A stretch of DNA of 64,000 nt from Citrus sinensis (Eukaryota > Streptophyta > Magnoliopsida > Sapindales > Rutaceae), in assembly GCF_022201045.2 (NCBI RefSeq), contig NC_068556.1:4380001-4444000 (forward strand), in the 5' to 3' direction. The notes under the pieces were generated by a model that saw nothing but the letters and a program-made list of their open reading frames with translations, made no database searches and was not told the origin of the DNA. Every line of letters starts with the position of its first letter. The first letter of the stretch is position 1. Shown piece after piece: positions 23,090-35,708 of the stretch. The translations under genes and the position numbers were made by a program.

Positions 23090-24898
23090 TTCTTTCTTCG
23101 TAATTGTGTTCGCCGGAATTAAGGCCGCCCCCCAAAATCTTTTTAAGTTCTGTGTGCTGCAGGTTAATTGTTGCCTGTAGGCTCATGTTGATATATATAT
23201 ATATATGTATATATAATTATATATACATCAATTGATTTGAAAGTCGTTGATAGGTGCAATAGCTTCTCGGTAGGTAATAGTTTGCGTATGTTGACGCATA
23301 CCCCGTTGTTTTACTTATTATTTTAAAATCTCCTCTTCCTCGAAATGAAGTTATTTAGACATGAACACGAACGCATCTCATTCCAAATTGATTCTAAATA
23401 AAAATAATCAATAATGATGCAATTTTTTTTTTTTTAATGTTTGATAATACCGACATTAATAGTTTATTAGTGTTGATTTTGTCAGCTTAATCCACCACTA
23501 ATTAATATATATAGTAATGTCATTTATTATTATTATTTTTTATAACTTAGAACATCTCTAAAAGACTCTATTAATTTTACTCTTCAAATATTTATTTGTT
23601 CATCTATGCGGTAAAAAGAAGAGTGAAAAAATATGTTATTCTCCAAAAGACTATTCAAAGAAAAATAAGTTAACATTATTTTAATCAAATAAATATTTTT
23701 TCAAAAAAAAATGGTAATTAAACACTTCTCTCTCTCTCAAATAAAAAATAATAAAATATAAATTAAAGAAAAAGAAAATAATTTTACAAAATTAAAGAGA
23801 GAAAATCATTTCTTATTTGAAAAATCTTAATTGAAGTATCTTTTACATACTTAAATGCTAATGTTACTCTTTAAATAATAATAAAATTTTATTTAAATAG
23901 ATTTTTAGAGATACTCTTATATATATATATATATATATATATAATATGCTCATATACATAAAATATGTTCATTAATCTTTGGTAGCTTGTCATCTTGTGA
24001 CACTTGCTTTATGTGAGTGTGAACGGGGAAAAGAAGAAGGAAATCTATTATGCGCACCCTGAACCCACGTTTAAAAAAAGTAGAAAAAGTTATAAAAATG
24101 AACACATAATATTATCAAATCATCGAGAATGAAAGTTCCACGTAATTGATCAAAGAATTCTCCATCTTATTATTATTATTATTATTATTAAAAAAAAAGA
24201 GTCTACTTTATCTAGAATCGTTGAGTTAGTCTCTGATCAGAGACTTTCCGTTAAATAATTAGCACAATATTTTCGAAAACCCGGTCTGCCGATGACTTGG
24301 TGAAATAAAGAAACGAGCTGATGCAGAATCTGACGCAATACCAGGAGGTGAACTGTTTCTGGCTCTATTACTTTCGCTCAACCATTCAAAATGCCAAATT
24401 CATAATGCTTGAAAAAAAAACTAACCTAACGAAAGATACAGCATCGACAACTAGAGATTATCCCGATGATCATCAGAGCATCCAAATCAAAGTAGAAGTA
24501 GAAATACGTGCCTACCTATTTCCGATTGAAGGACTTCTTTGTGGTTATTTAGTTAACTCTGGTTGGTATTCCTCAGCCTATATATAATTTATCCAAAACA
24601 AGTGTCGACAAGCATTCTCTAAATCTGTAGATGGAATCTCGAATTTTCCTCCTTGGTTCTTTTGACATGAACTCACTAGGAGAACACGTTTAACCAGGCA
24701 AAAATCAATTTACATTTGCTGATACAGATAAAATAATCAGCAATCCTAGCTTATGTTTTTAAATGAAAATACAAGAATTTAGGTATATAGTTTCAACTAT
24801 TGAGCATGTTGTGAAATGCACCAAACTCAGAACCCTTTGACTTGCGTGTGCTGGTTTGGCAATTAAAATATATGACTGCCCTGAGACATGCTCAATCA
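23090..24898. other. Intergenic region with a fold-back element
   Basis: Includes the promoter of the phytocyanin gene with TA-rich TATA-like words at 23190-23225, a fold-back element at 23550-23916 and a TTA repeat near 24167-24190. No gene is recognised; the frame at 24321-24587 resembles no family I know. Confidence 0.5.
23550..23916. mobile_element. Fold-back MITE-like element
   Basis: The left end (GAACATCTCTAAAAGACTC) is repeated inverted at the right end (GAGTATCTCTAAAAATCT on the minus strand). The AT-rich interior has no coding capacity. This is the usual form of a small non-autonomous DNA transposon. Target duplications are not clear. Confidence 0.55.
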
Positions 24899-27800
24899 CT
24901 AGCTTAAGAACAACCATTGCCACAGCAAGATTATTAAAATCAAGGAACAATCTCGAGCTCGAATATCCTGTGACAACATATGTAAAGATGAAGAAAAAAG
25001 AAGTGAAAAACATGGGGACGGAGGTGGCATAATGGATGCCGGTGTTTCATAAATCATAACAAATAAATGCATACACACAAACACAGACATGCATACACCC
25101 TGAATAATGATCAATTGAGATCCTTGTGAATTATGGTAATTATCTGATGCAGGGAGTGGAGAGGCATAATTAAGGTATAAGATGCAACTAACAAGGTGAA
25201 TTACTTTATATACTCTTAACGGATTCTCCATCGCTCGTCAAGGACGCAAAGGTTGATGCATTCAGTAGTCAAATGAACCAAATGCGTCAAAACCTCAAAT
25301 GGTTATCAATATCCTCTGTTGAAAAACCATACTAGGTCTGGGAACTTAGTTGATGGATAATAGAGTGTCGGTGAATCCGTTACTGACTTTGTTGGCAATA
25401 CAGAGAGTACAAGATCATTAAATTACTTTATCTAGTATGAAACAGTCTGCAATCGAGGCATCTCCTTTCATAATCTCTTTTGTAGTGTGTTCATGGTGTC
25501 GGGTTCAATCTGGCATCTTTCACTGTGATGAACTGATGTGACACACCTCAAAAAGATAAAAGTCCTCAAAATTTCCCCTCTTGTCAAGTAGGTTTACTAA
25601 GAGTACAAACATCCAATGACCTCAAAACATTCAGTGATCTTCTAATAATCATGAGCTATTCACTTCATAGACTAAGAGCCAGTTTTTATTATTTTATTAT
25701 GATCAGACTCTAATTTAGTAGAATTCATTAAAGACCTATAAGTTATTCTTGTGATTATTTGTGCTTGTTTGAAATGAAAAACAAAATATTCTATTATATG
25801 TTTCATTTATACTCACCCCTCCTAAACAAACAAAAATATCTTCTATTGAACATCCCTCCCTCCAACAAAATATAGTGCCAATGAGGATAATTGCAAAGTT
25901 TGTACAGAGTAAAACTCAAGGGATATAAAAAAATTTCTATCTTTTTCTTTTTTATTTTTTAAAAAAAGGGATATAACAAGAATATTTTGTAATTTTTTCT
26001 ATTTTTCCATTTTTTTTGTTTGGTCCGAAGAGCAGCCACTGAGAAAACACAGTGCCCAAAATTTTATCACGTTCTTAATGACATATATCACAATTGGTGA
26101 AGAACCTCATACCTTAAAAGACAGATGTGATGAACCAGCAGATGAAGACTTCAGTCCATGAAATCCAATGTCATATGCAATGCTCCCATCAGGCTTAAAC
26201 AGTCCAAAATTCCTCTCAGAAGTCGGTCCAGGTTTCTGATTCTCATTAAAAATAGCAAAAACATAAGCCTTCACCACATTTTTCGGCCGAAGAGGAGTTC
26301 CTTTCTTCTTAGCAAGCCTTTTCCGCAGATTATAATTGTATGTCCTTGCATTGTCAACCGTTGCAGCAGCTTCATTGCTATCTCCACGGGAGGCCCATCC
26401 TGTCTCTGTAACTATGACTTCCATCTTTTTAAATCCAGCATCCTCCAAAGCAGCATAGGCTGCATCAATCTGAGCATCAAGCATATTATCATAATGTAGC
26501 TTAGTTTTTGAATCATCAATCCCTTGAGTTGACTGGAAAAGGGCATAATTAATATCTATATTTTCTGGATCACTCATATAGGCCAGAAATGGGTAAACAT
26601 TCAAACAAAAAGGAGAGCCAATTTGTGAGAAAAAATCCAAGAGTGGCTTCATAAACTGATCTACTCCTTCTTTGAATATACATGAAGAGGGAGGGTAGGA
26701 ATTAGCAAAAACAGCCTGTGAGTGTGCAGTGGTGATCTGAACTACATCATCTAGATGAAGCTTTTTTATGGAATTGTAAACATTTTTTACTGCACCTAGA
26801 AGAGCTCCCCAGAGTTCGGAATCAGCCCCTCCCAAAACTTCATTCCCCACAGCAATTCCACAAATCTTTGTCTTCGGTAGGAAATTCTGCACATTTTCTT
26901 TAACCCAATCCATGGCATGACTCTCATTAGCACTCATTTCTTTCACTAACCCATTTGGAAGTCCAACCACAAGTTCAAGCCCAGTCCCACTAAAGGCCTT
27001 GAGAACACTGTGATCAGCATCATAAATACGAACATTCTTTATCTTTGATGCCCTAAGAAGTACAGCAACTTCATCAGGGGAAGGAATGTTATCTGCAATT
27101 CTTCCATAATTTATTCCATAAGTTCCAGTAAATGCTTGTACTTTCTTGGGATCTGGAAAAATAACAGATATTTTCAGTCTTATCTCAACACAACCCTCGT
27201 ATAGACGAGGTAAAATGACAGTATTCATTACTTTGTCAGAAAAGTATACACAGATCTTCTACTAAAAAAAATTCAGTATGGTCTTTCAAATCCAAGGAAA
27301 GCACAGCATGATTCAACAAAAGTGTGCACGAAAACCTTAATCAGCATGACAGAAATAAACAAGTACTAATTACATATGAATTACGTGAGAGATCAAATTT
27401 GATGCAGAGGGTGGCATGAACTTAACAGCGAATTCCCATATTGACATAAGCAAAACAAGTTCAGAAGAAGAAAGATAAAGATTAAAGAAATTTCACTCCA
27501 AACCAATTCCTCCAAAAAGATGATGATGATGATGATGATAATCAAAATTGTTACAATCTACATAGAGACCATAGTAAATTAACAAATACACACGACAAAA
27601 TTATCACTGCTGTAGAGAATTATATCAGCCCTTATTTAGAAATCAAATAAAGTTTAAAAATCAACAAACTGAAAGTTTAATTGAATTCTCATTTAAAAAA
27701 TAAAATCACAATTTTTCTACCAGGAAAATATCGGTTATAATTTCAGAATTATGAAAACAAGAATTTCATAACTACAAACAACAACTGTTGGAAAGCCATT

Positions 27801-27999
27801 CCAATCCAAAAAATTTCAGCGATCAATCCAATAATATTCATAAGCTATAAACAATTAAAACTAACCCAATAATTAAAAATTCAAAAAAAAAAAACAAAAA
27901 GAGTAAAGAGAGTTGCAGAAAGTTACCAATTAGAGTGAAGAAGACGGAGAAGAACAGGAGAAGATGAAACCGAAGAAAGAACCTCAAGCTTTTCTTCAT
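24899..27999 (-). CDS. GH17 glucan endo-1,3-beta-glucosidase, GPI-anchored type
   Basis: Three exons, 27927-27999, 26113-27152 and 24899-24967, join in phases 1 and 0 to give 393 residues. Exon 1 encodes only the signal peptide (residues 1-24, basic then Leu/Phe-rich). Exon 2 carries the whole catalytic barrel, starting with TYGINYGRIADN (35-46). The acid/base Glu is E129 in GNE and the nucleophile is E274 in VTETGWASRG, as in family 17. Exon 3 adds 22 residues, DIRARDC and then a hydrophobic Leu/Ile/Trp run, which reads as a GPI-attachment signal. There is no X8/CBM43 module. The enzyme should cut beta-1,3-glucan (callose) at the cell surface or wall. It resembles the Arabidopsis glucosidase 11/14 group. 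Reading past the exon 2 donor meets a stop at once, so exon 3 is needed for the anchored form. Confidence 0.88.
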
Positions 28000-28185
28000 T
28001 TGTCTTCTTAAAATCAAATCAACAGTTACTACTTTGTTAGTCAAAAAGACATCGAAGTCAGTGCACCGCTTCTTGTTCTTGTTCTTCTTCTTCCTCCTCA
28101 CTCACTCACACAAAAAGATTCTACCTTTTTGTTTTCCTTTTTTTTTCTCTCTCTCTTAAACTTGCAACTCTCTGCCTCTCTGCTG

Positions 28186-28193
28186 TTTTTATA
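28186..28193 (-). promoter_or_regulatory. TATA box of the GH17 gene
   Basis: The minus strand reads TATAAAAA about 190 bases upstream of the ATG, followed by a CT/GA-rich 5' leader. Position and sequence fit a core promoter. Confidence 0.5.
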
Positions 28194-28760
28194 AATCAAT
28201 GGATGGAAACTGATCTTCTTAATTAATTAATTAATTACATGAAAGTATGTTTGGCGGTCGTTTTCTCTGAGGCTTTACTGAGTGCGGGAGAGTGGAGACA
28301 GCGGCTTTGGGTGTTTTAATTCTTTTTCCAATTTTTATATTTTCGAATTTGTTTACGTTTTAATTAATTATTAAATACGAATGAATAAATTTACCTAGTT
28401 TGGTGATATATTAATTTAAAATTCTTTTGGTTTGATTTGGTCAACTACTGTTCTTGCTCCTATTGGTCAATGATTTACTTGCTTGCTTACTTGGAGTTTT
28501 CTAAGTGGTTGCCACGCGCTTTGCTCTGTTGAAGTGGAAGTGGAACTCTACTTCTTATAATTTTGTCTTCTTTTCTTTTTTAATTTTCTATCTCTCTTTA
28601 ATTTAATTAATTTTCATTTTAAAAAATCCCAAAAGACTTATTGGACATTTCAATTTTTTTTTCTAGAAGTCACTTTTTGATGTTTTTGTTGCGTGTTAGT
28701 TTTGAAGACTGAACACTATTGGTATATAAAATGAGATTATAAAAACTGTATTACATGAAT

Positions 28761-29778
28761 GGTGTGTTTATTTCATGGAATGAGGAATGAGAATGAAGAA
28801 ATGTGAATGAAATCCATGTTTACTTGAAAAAATATAATTTAAGAATGAGAATAAAATGTGTGGATCTCACACAATTTGAGAATAAGAAATGAGAATCTCA
28901 TTCCTATGGGGGGTTGGGAATGAAAATGAGGGAATGAGAATGTAATATATGTTTACTTTTGTGTCCCTCTAATTTTTTCATATTTTTCAAATTATCCTTA
29001 TTCAAATCACAATTAATTTTATTAACTTTATTATTTTAGTTATTATTAATTATTATTTTTATTTTTATTAACAATATTATCATTATTGTTGTTGTTGTTG
29101 TTGTTATTATTATTAATAATAAAAATAATAATAACAATAATTAATAATAACTAAAATAATAAAGTTAATAAAATTTAATAATGATAATATTAATAAAAAT
29201 AATATTAACAGTAAGTAATAATAACTAAAATAATAAAGTTAATAAAATTTAATAATAATATTAATATTAATAATAATAACAATAATCAATAATAACTAAA
29301 ATAATAAATTTAATAAAATTTAATAATAAAAATAAATATTAATAATGGTAATATTAATAAAAATAATATTAACAATAATTAATAATAACTAAAATAATAA
29401 AGTTAATAAAATTTATTATTAATAATGATATTATTATTATTATTAAATTTTATTAACTTTATTATTTTAGTTATTATTAATAATTGTTAATATTATTTTT
29501 ATTATTAATAATAATAGTAATAATAACAACAATAATGATAATATTGTTAATAATGATAAATTAATTATTTTTATTAATTATTAATACTATAAGTATTTTG
29601 GTAAATTCATTCTCATTCTCATTTATTTTGCCAAGTAAACACATCAATGGCATTCCAACACATTATCATTCCCATTTATTTTTGCCAAGTAAATATTGAA
29701 ATCTCATTCTCATTCATCATTTTCATTCCAGCTCATTCATATTCTCAGTCTATTCTCATTCCATGAAGTAAACGCACC
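28761..29778. mobile_element. Large fold-back transposon, non-autonomous
   Basis: The ends are inverted copies: GGTGTGTTTATTTCATGGAA at the left, and GGTGCGTTTACTTCATGGAA on the minus strand at the right. Both arms continue as degenerate GGAATGAGAATG repeats. The middle (29030-29580) is an AAT/ATT-rich stretch containing several inverted copies of TTTATTATTTTAGTTATTAT. No protein is encoded. The element at 50719-51548 has related ends and a related internal GAGAAT-rich arm. Confidence 0.7.
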
Positions 29779-31549
29779 AGAAGTTCCTTTAAGGCTGGTT
29801 ATAATTTTTTAAAATTTAATAGTGAAAAGTACATAAATAATTAAATTCGTTTAGTAGATATTAAATATAAGTTTAATATTTCTTTGTGAAAATATATTAA
29901 AATAGTTTAATTTATCATATTTTTCAGTTTGTAAGGTTTCTTTATCTTCTCAATCCGACCAAAAGAGTTTTATTTTTCTTCTTTTGATTAAGGTTCCGTT
30001 TGATATAACTTTGTAAATAAAACTTATTTAAATCGAGCTTTTGTTAATAAATTTTTTACAAGTAGAGTTTTCACTAAGAAAAAATTTAGTTGTTTGGTTA
30101 ACAATGAAATCTTTTGTTAAAAATTTATAAGATTTCAAATAAATAAAAAATATCTTAGACATTCTAACGTTTAAAAAAAAAACTTTTTAATCTTTATTTT
30201 TAAAAGTCCAAAATTTAAGAATTTATTATTAAAGACAAAATAACTTACTTAATCTTTAAAACCTCTACTAAAAAAAATCAAATAACTACAAAAGATTTAA
30301 AAAGATTTTATGGAATTAAATAGAAGCTTATATATATTAGATTTAACTAACAAATAAACATTTTATTTTAAAAATTTTACTACATTTTTCATATGATATA
30401 AACTTAAAATAAGAAAAGGAACAAACTTATTAATTAAGATAATAAAAAAAATATTTTTTTGGGCTGAGAGCTATAATTGGCAACAAGACAAGCAAATTTA
30501 TATTTTAAAATTTATAATCAAAAGCTCTACTAGATTGAGAGGTACATAAAGATATCTTTTTACTATCCGTAAGTTTCAGATTGTGCAAAATTGACACGTA
30601 AATCAATCTAAAAAGGAAAGAAAGTAATAAGAAACAAAAGCCAAGCACAAAAAAGAGCATTTCTTTATCAAACTTTGGTGTGTTGTTGAATTAGTGGGGC
30701 ATGTCGAGGATCATCAGAATCAAAGAACCTTATGTGGCTTCAAGGACAAATGTAAACGAGTTGGTGATCAAATTCATTTGGTCGATTATAAGCCCACGGC
30801 ACCATTATCATCTTGAATTAGATTTTCACAGAGAGAGAGACGGAGAGAGGCAGAGAGAATTATAATTATCGTAATTAATCGGTTGAAAGTTAACAAGTCA
30901 TTATTGTGTTTTGGGTGTGACCTATAACTACTTATTGTAGTAGTAAACGTCGCAAGTAAACGAGAAGCTCGTCAGAAGAATTTTGCGATTGCTTAGAAGA
31001 CAAGAGTCTTCATAGCTTCAACTGACGCATTGTCTTTATTTTCCACTTTTGTTTCTTTTTCGGTAACTCTTGGTTTTTTCTTTACTTTTTAAAAGGTGAG
31101 TAAAGTCTTTCAAATCAAAGATGCAGTGACGTTAATTAGTTATATCGATGGGTCTAAGCATGGACAAGCTTAATTTGTTAATCAAAAAGTAATAAAAAGT
31201 AAAGTAGCATTCAAACTGAAAAAAGAGTGATATTTTGCAAAAATATGTCAAGAATCTGAATTTGTGAACTGGGAGAAGACAACTAAAGTGGATGGGGGAA
31301 ACAACCTCTTTGTTGTTGGAATGCACTAAAAAGTGGGGGGGAAAAAAGTTAAGTCTTTAAAATGAAATAAGTAACACACAATGGTGTCTAATCTCTAATT
31401 GCATGAAAATGAAAAATTAGAGGCTTTCCTTAGCAGAGATGACATAAAAGCGAGGTCTTTAGAGCTGGCCTTCGAAGCACTTAGATGGTGATTTTTAATA
31501 AGAAAAGTTTCTGCAATATCAATTAGAGAAATATATGTATATAATGTGT

Positions 31550-31690
31550 AGTTCAATTAAAATATAATCACTAATTATATGATGATTTTTTTAAAATAAA
31601 TATATACATAACATATATATATATTAATTATTAATTAAGTGTAACACTTCTAATGTCCTACAATATCTCCCGCACGTAAGGGAATATGCT
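31550..31690. repeat. Dispersed repeat, copy 1 (partner near 43100-43240)
   Basis: Shares the stretch around ATAATCACTAATTATATGAT and the following T/A-run, then the CTAATGT...CAATATCTCC-type segment, with 43112-43240 in the same orientation. Probably a piece of a dispersed transposon. Confidence 0.5.
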
Positions 31691-32664
31691 TTTACATGTC
31701 TCGTTTGTTCAAATGATTAAAAGCGAATACTAATACTGACCTCTTATAGGACCCACTAGAATTAGCTGCAAATGCCCATCTTTTTTGTCAAAATAATCTT
31801 GAAATAATAAAAAAAAAAAGATAGGTATAAGCTTAAGGCTTCCATGGTGGTTGTCACCTATATTTAAGAAGCAATTAAAGATTTTTATATATGATTAATG
31901 AATTACCTGGGATCCCATCATCGTCTTTGTTGTTGTTTCACTTCTAGATTATCTGCTAGAAAAAAAGATTATTTTGAGTTACTTAGTGATAAGAACATCG
32001 TTGTTAAGGAATTGTATTGAGGCTTGAATCTTGATTTCTTTGCCTAAAATCACTTCTTTTTTTTTAGATTTCTATTAGTATAAAAAGATAGAAATATTTG
32101 AAGTTGTAATTTTATATTTCATTATCTTTACAATACCCTATTCCTTTACTATTCATACAAAATTCTATCTTATACTCAATCTTTCGTCTTAACGTAAAAA
32201 TGTATAAATCATATAAAAAAATTTTTAAGTGTTCAAAATATAAAAATATAGAAATGAAATCAAATATGCCTTGAAAGAGTTATATTACGTTTTACAGTCA
32301 TCCATACATGAATGTGTTCAAAATCTATTTTTTGATTATATTATCAATCAATCATTTGAGATTTTTATCACAAACCATCTCATTAAATTTTATGAGCTAA
32401 CAAGGTGGTGTGAGAAGGATTTTGGACTTTGGTTTGACAGTAGACAAACCTTTCTACATAGAAGTTTGGGAAATGACTTTATGATGTGTTTGCGAAATGA
32501 CATTAATACCCTAATGTATTTGAAAAATGGCTGGATGAGATAACACAATCCAGCATCCTTATCTTCTGAAAGTGCAAAACTGCAAACTGCCCGTAACCTC
32601 TGAAAATTCCCACCAAAATTACCAGAAAACACAGAAAAAGAAAACAAAAACACAAAAAAGAAAA

Positions 32665-34460
32665 ATGGCAACACAGTTTCTCTCAACTGCAAACAGCTTC
32701 CTCTCCTCAACTCTACCCTCTTCATCTTCATCACCATCTTCTTCTTCTTCATTATCAAATCCAACATTAATTCACATTCACAAACACAACTCCAAGAGAC
32801 AACAACAAGCTATTTGCAAGGCTTTCACTCAGTCACCAACGCCAGCACCTTTACCAAGTATCACAAAAAGAAATCTTTCTATAAGCTTTATCACCGGATT
32901 TGTTTTCTCATCATTGGCTGGTGGTGGCAATGGCAAAGGCTGTTTTGATGCCAATGCTGCTATATTAGAAGCTGAGGATGATGAAGAGCTACTGGAGAAA
33001 GTTAAGAAAGACAGAAAGAAGAGGCTTGAAAAACAAAGTGCTCTCAGTTCCTCTATGAAAGAAAAAGGTTAGGACACGTCCATACTGTGCTTATTACTTT
33101 TAGGTTGTTTAAATTTTTGCATAATATGGACATGCCTACATTTCAATGTGTTACACTTCTGCTTAAAGTTTACTGTTCTCTTTGTGTTCTGTTGGAAACT
33201 TGGAATTCAAATAATTTATTTGATAGTTAATAGATAGAACTAGAGAATACATGAATTCATTTTTCTAATGATGAGATTTTTAAAATGTGGAGTTAAGGAC
33301 GTGGTTTCTTAAATTATTGGCCACTTTAAATAACTTAGCAACAGAAAGTTCATGGTTTGCACTCATGATAGAGAATTGAAGGGGTCCAGGAATAATTCTC
33401 GGTAGAGTTTAATTTGATCATCTTTAATTTGTCTTATAGTAAATTTGGAAGGTGATTCTCCTATGATTTGTTTGATTTGATCCAATCTGGGTATGAATAT
33501 GGATATTTAGTAGTCAACATTGATAGCTTATGGCTTTGCTATTTCCATCAAAATATTCAATTCTAGTGCCGTTTCTTGTCTTTGGTGTGATAAGGAAACA
33601 AATTCTTATGTTTCGGGGCCTGAAATAGCTCTTAATTATACTGATGCTTTGATTGGTTTGTAACGTAAATCTGGTGCTGAAGTTATGCATGGTTTGCTTT
33701 TGCTCGTCAACATAGTTAGTTGAATATTAAGGAGGGGGTTATATTTTTTTCCTCTCATTGTCGCCTCCCTGACCTTACATGTCAAAGTATCTTGATGCAG
33801 GATATTTGCAGGATCTAGTGTACAAGCTGAGCAAAGTTGGCGAAGCCATAGAGAAAAATGATCTCGCTGCAGCCAGTTCTGTACTTGGGAGAAGCACTGA
33901 GACTGACTGGGTCCAAAAGGCTAATCAAGCTTTCACCAAGGTCACTTGTTGAACATTTATTTACAAATTAATTGTGAGCTATTTTACTCTTCATACCCCT
34001 ATTCACGACATATGATGAAGGATGTGAATATTCATGTATTGTTTTTTTAAATTTTCTTCTCATCAGCTGAGTTCCAGTCCAGAGGAAATGACTGAAGTGG
34101 ATGCATTTAATTCTTCACTAGCTTCATTGATTTCATCAGGTCGGCTACTCTATGGCAGAGTTTTCTGTTTCTCATTTCTTAACTATGTTGCCTGCAATTC
34201 CGTGTCCTATGATCAATCTTAGCTTCAAAATGTATCTCTGGCAATTATAAATGCCTTCTCATAATAATCTGCAAATAGGAGAGCTGCAACTTCTTTTTTA
34301 GTGCTTTTGTGAATTAACCATGGTTTCTATTCTTTACTTGTTTCTTCCAGTTACTAAAAATGATATTGAGTCCTCGAAAGTTGCTTTTGTGGCATCAGCC
34401 AGCGCATTTGAGAAGTGGACATCTTTGACCGGACTGGTTGAACAGCTCAAGGGACTGTGA
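32665..34460 (+). CDS. MPH2: Thylakoid lumen 16.5 kDa protein (MPH2-like)
   Basis: Four exons, 32665-33067, 33801-33940, 34067-34139 and 34351-34460, splice in phases 1, 0 and 1 to give 241 residues. The Ser-rich N-terminus is a chloroplast transit peptide. A second, lumen-targeting segment follows: Lys68-Arg69, a hydrophobic stretch (about 71-86) and a probable cleavage after ANA (96-98). The mature part is acidic and helical, starting AILEAEDDEELLEKV and ending in EKWTSLTGLVEQLKGL. This matches Arabidopsis At4g02530, the lumen protein called MPH2, which helps photosystem II repair under high light. The ATG was chosen because the transit peptide begins there; in-frame codons upstream are in A-rich leader. 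The role is taken from the family. Confidence 0.87.
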
Positions 34461-35708
34461 AGGAAGAGATGATGAGATTGCTTTTTTGTTCATTTTTGTT
34501 TGGTTTACTGAGAGAGCAACTTGAAGCTTCTTTTATTCTCGCCCCGGTGTTTTTCATAATCTTCCATTAGTCTTCTTCACAGTTTCAAATGGTCTCTAAA
34601 ATTCAAGAATGACAGCCTATGTTACTTGCTTATGAATTGTAAATCCTTGCTCAATGTTTTGAGCCTCGGTCATTACTTTTCCAGACAAGCCTTGCCAAAC
34701 TTTTTTTTTTTTTTTGGGTAAAATATTCTTTATTGATTTGAATCATCTGTATGGAATTGTTAATTGTATATGTCCACCATACCCACTACTCATTACATTT
34801 ATTCGCTTTCGATGACAGGAGATACTCCAATTTGAGTTTGTGTGAAACGCCCATCATCTTACGATGAAGAGGCAAAAACCTAGCTGATATCTAGAGCTGT
34901 TTGGGATCTTGACAATGTCGGCTTGTCGCAGCTTTCTATGTTATGTTTCCCCCGAGTGTTTCATAGGAATTTTCTTGGGAAAGACAGCATTATGCCCCTA
35001 ACAGATGAGAAAAGACATAATACAGTAAATGCCAGTCACCTGCAAAGACCGAATAAACACAGCCTAGGGTGAATGGACATTATTGAATAATAACATCAAA
35101 TTAGCAGTATTTAACACCAATGTGTCACAAATGTCACAAGAAGCTAATCTCTCCGGTAAAACATAAGCTGGTTAAATTATACACCTAATACACAACATAG
35201 TAGAAGATGTCCTGACGAGTGTTTGGGATCTTGACAATGTCGGCTTGTCGCAGCTTTCTATGTTATGTTTCCCCCGAGTGTTTCATAGGAATTTTCTTGG
35301 GAAAGACAGCATTATGCCCCTAACAGATGAGAAAAGACATAATACAGTAAATGCCAGTCACCTGCAAAGACCGAATAAACACAGCCTAGGGTGAATGGAC
35401 ATTATTGAATAATAACATCAAATTAGCAGTATTTAACACCAATGTGTCACAAATGTCACAAGAAGCTAATCTCTCCGGTAAAACATAAGCTGGTTAAATT
35501 ATACACCTAATACACAACATAGTAGAAGATGTCCTGACGGACAATCATGTCTTCAACAACAACAGAGCTACAATTGTCTGAATATCTCACTAATCTAAAA
35601 GGTCAAAGAAGTGCAATAGAAGCCTTCATTAAGTTAATTTACTTTAAACTGTAACTCAAGGCTTCACTTCCCCTGCATCACTGCCACGGCTGCCATTTTC
35701 AATCGCTT
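34461..35708. other. 3' flanks of two convergent genes, with a tandem duplication
   Basis: It lies between the stop of MPH2 (plus) and that of the MBD gene (minus), so it must hold both 3' UTRs. The middle is filled by two copies of a 322-base unit. No other gene is seen. Confidence 0.6.
34898..35539. repeat. Tandem duplication, 322-bp unit, two copies
   Basis: Copy 1 (34898-35217) and copy 2 (35220-35539) appear identical base for base by eye, separated by two bases. The unit has no coding potential. Identity this high means a very recent duplication or an assembly artefact. Confidence 0.95.

Larger units (their letters stand above)
28000..32664. other. Intergenic region
   Basis: It holds the GH17 promoter and 5' leader at the left, a 1-kb fold-back element at 28761-29778, AT-rich unclassified DNA, and the promoter and leader of the MPH2 gene at the right. 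A stretch near 31550-31690 has a relative at 43100-43240. No further gene is recognised. Confidence 0.55.

Noticed and set aside
24321-24587. An 88-codon plus-strand frame with mixed composition.
   Set aside because: No family resemblance, no promoter or splice context; judged chance.
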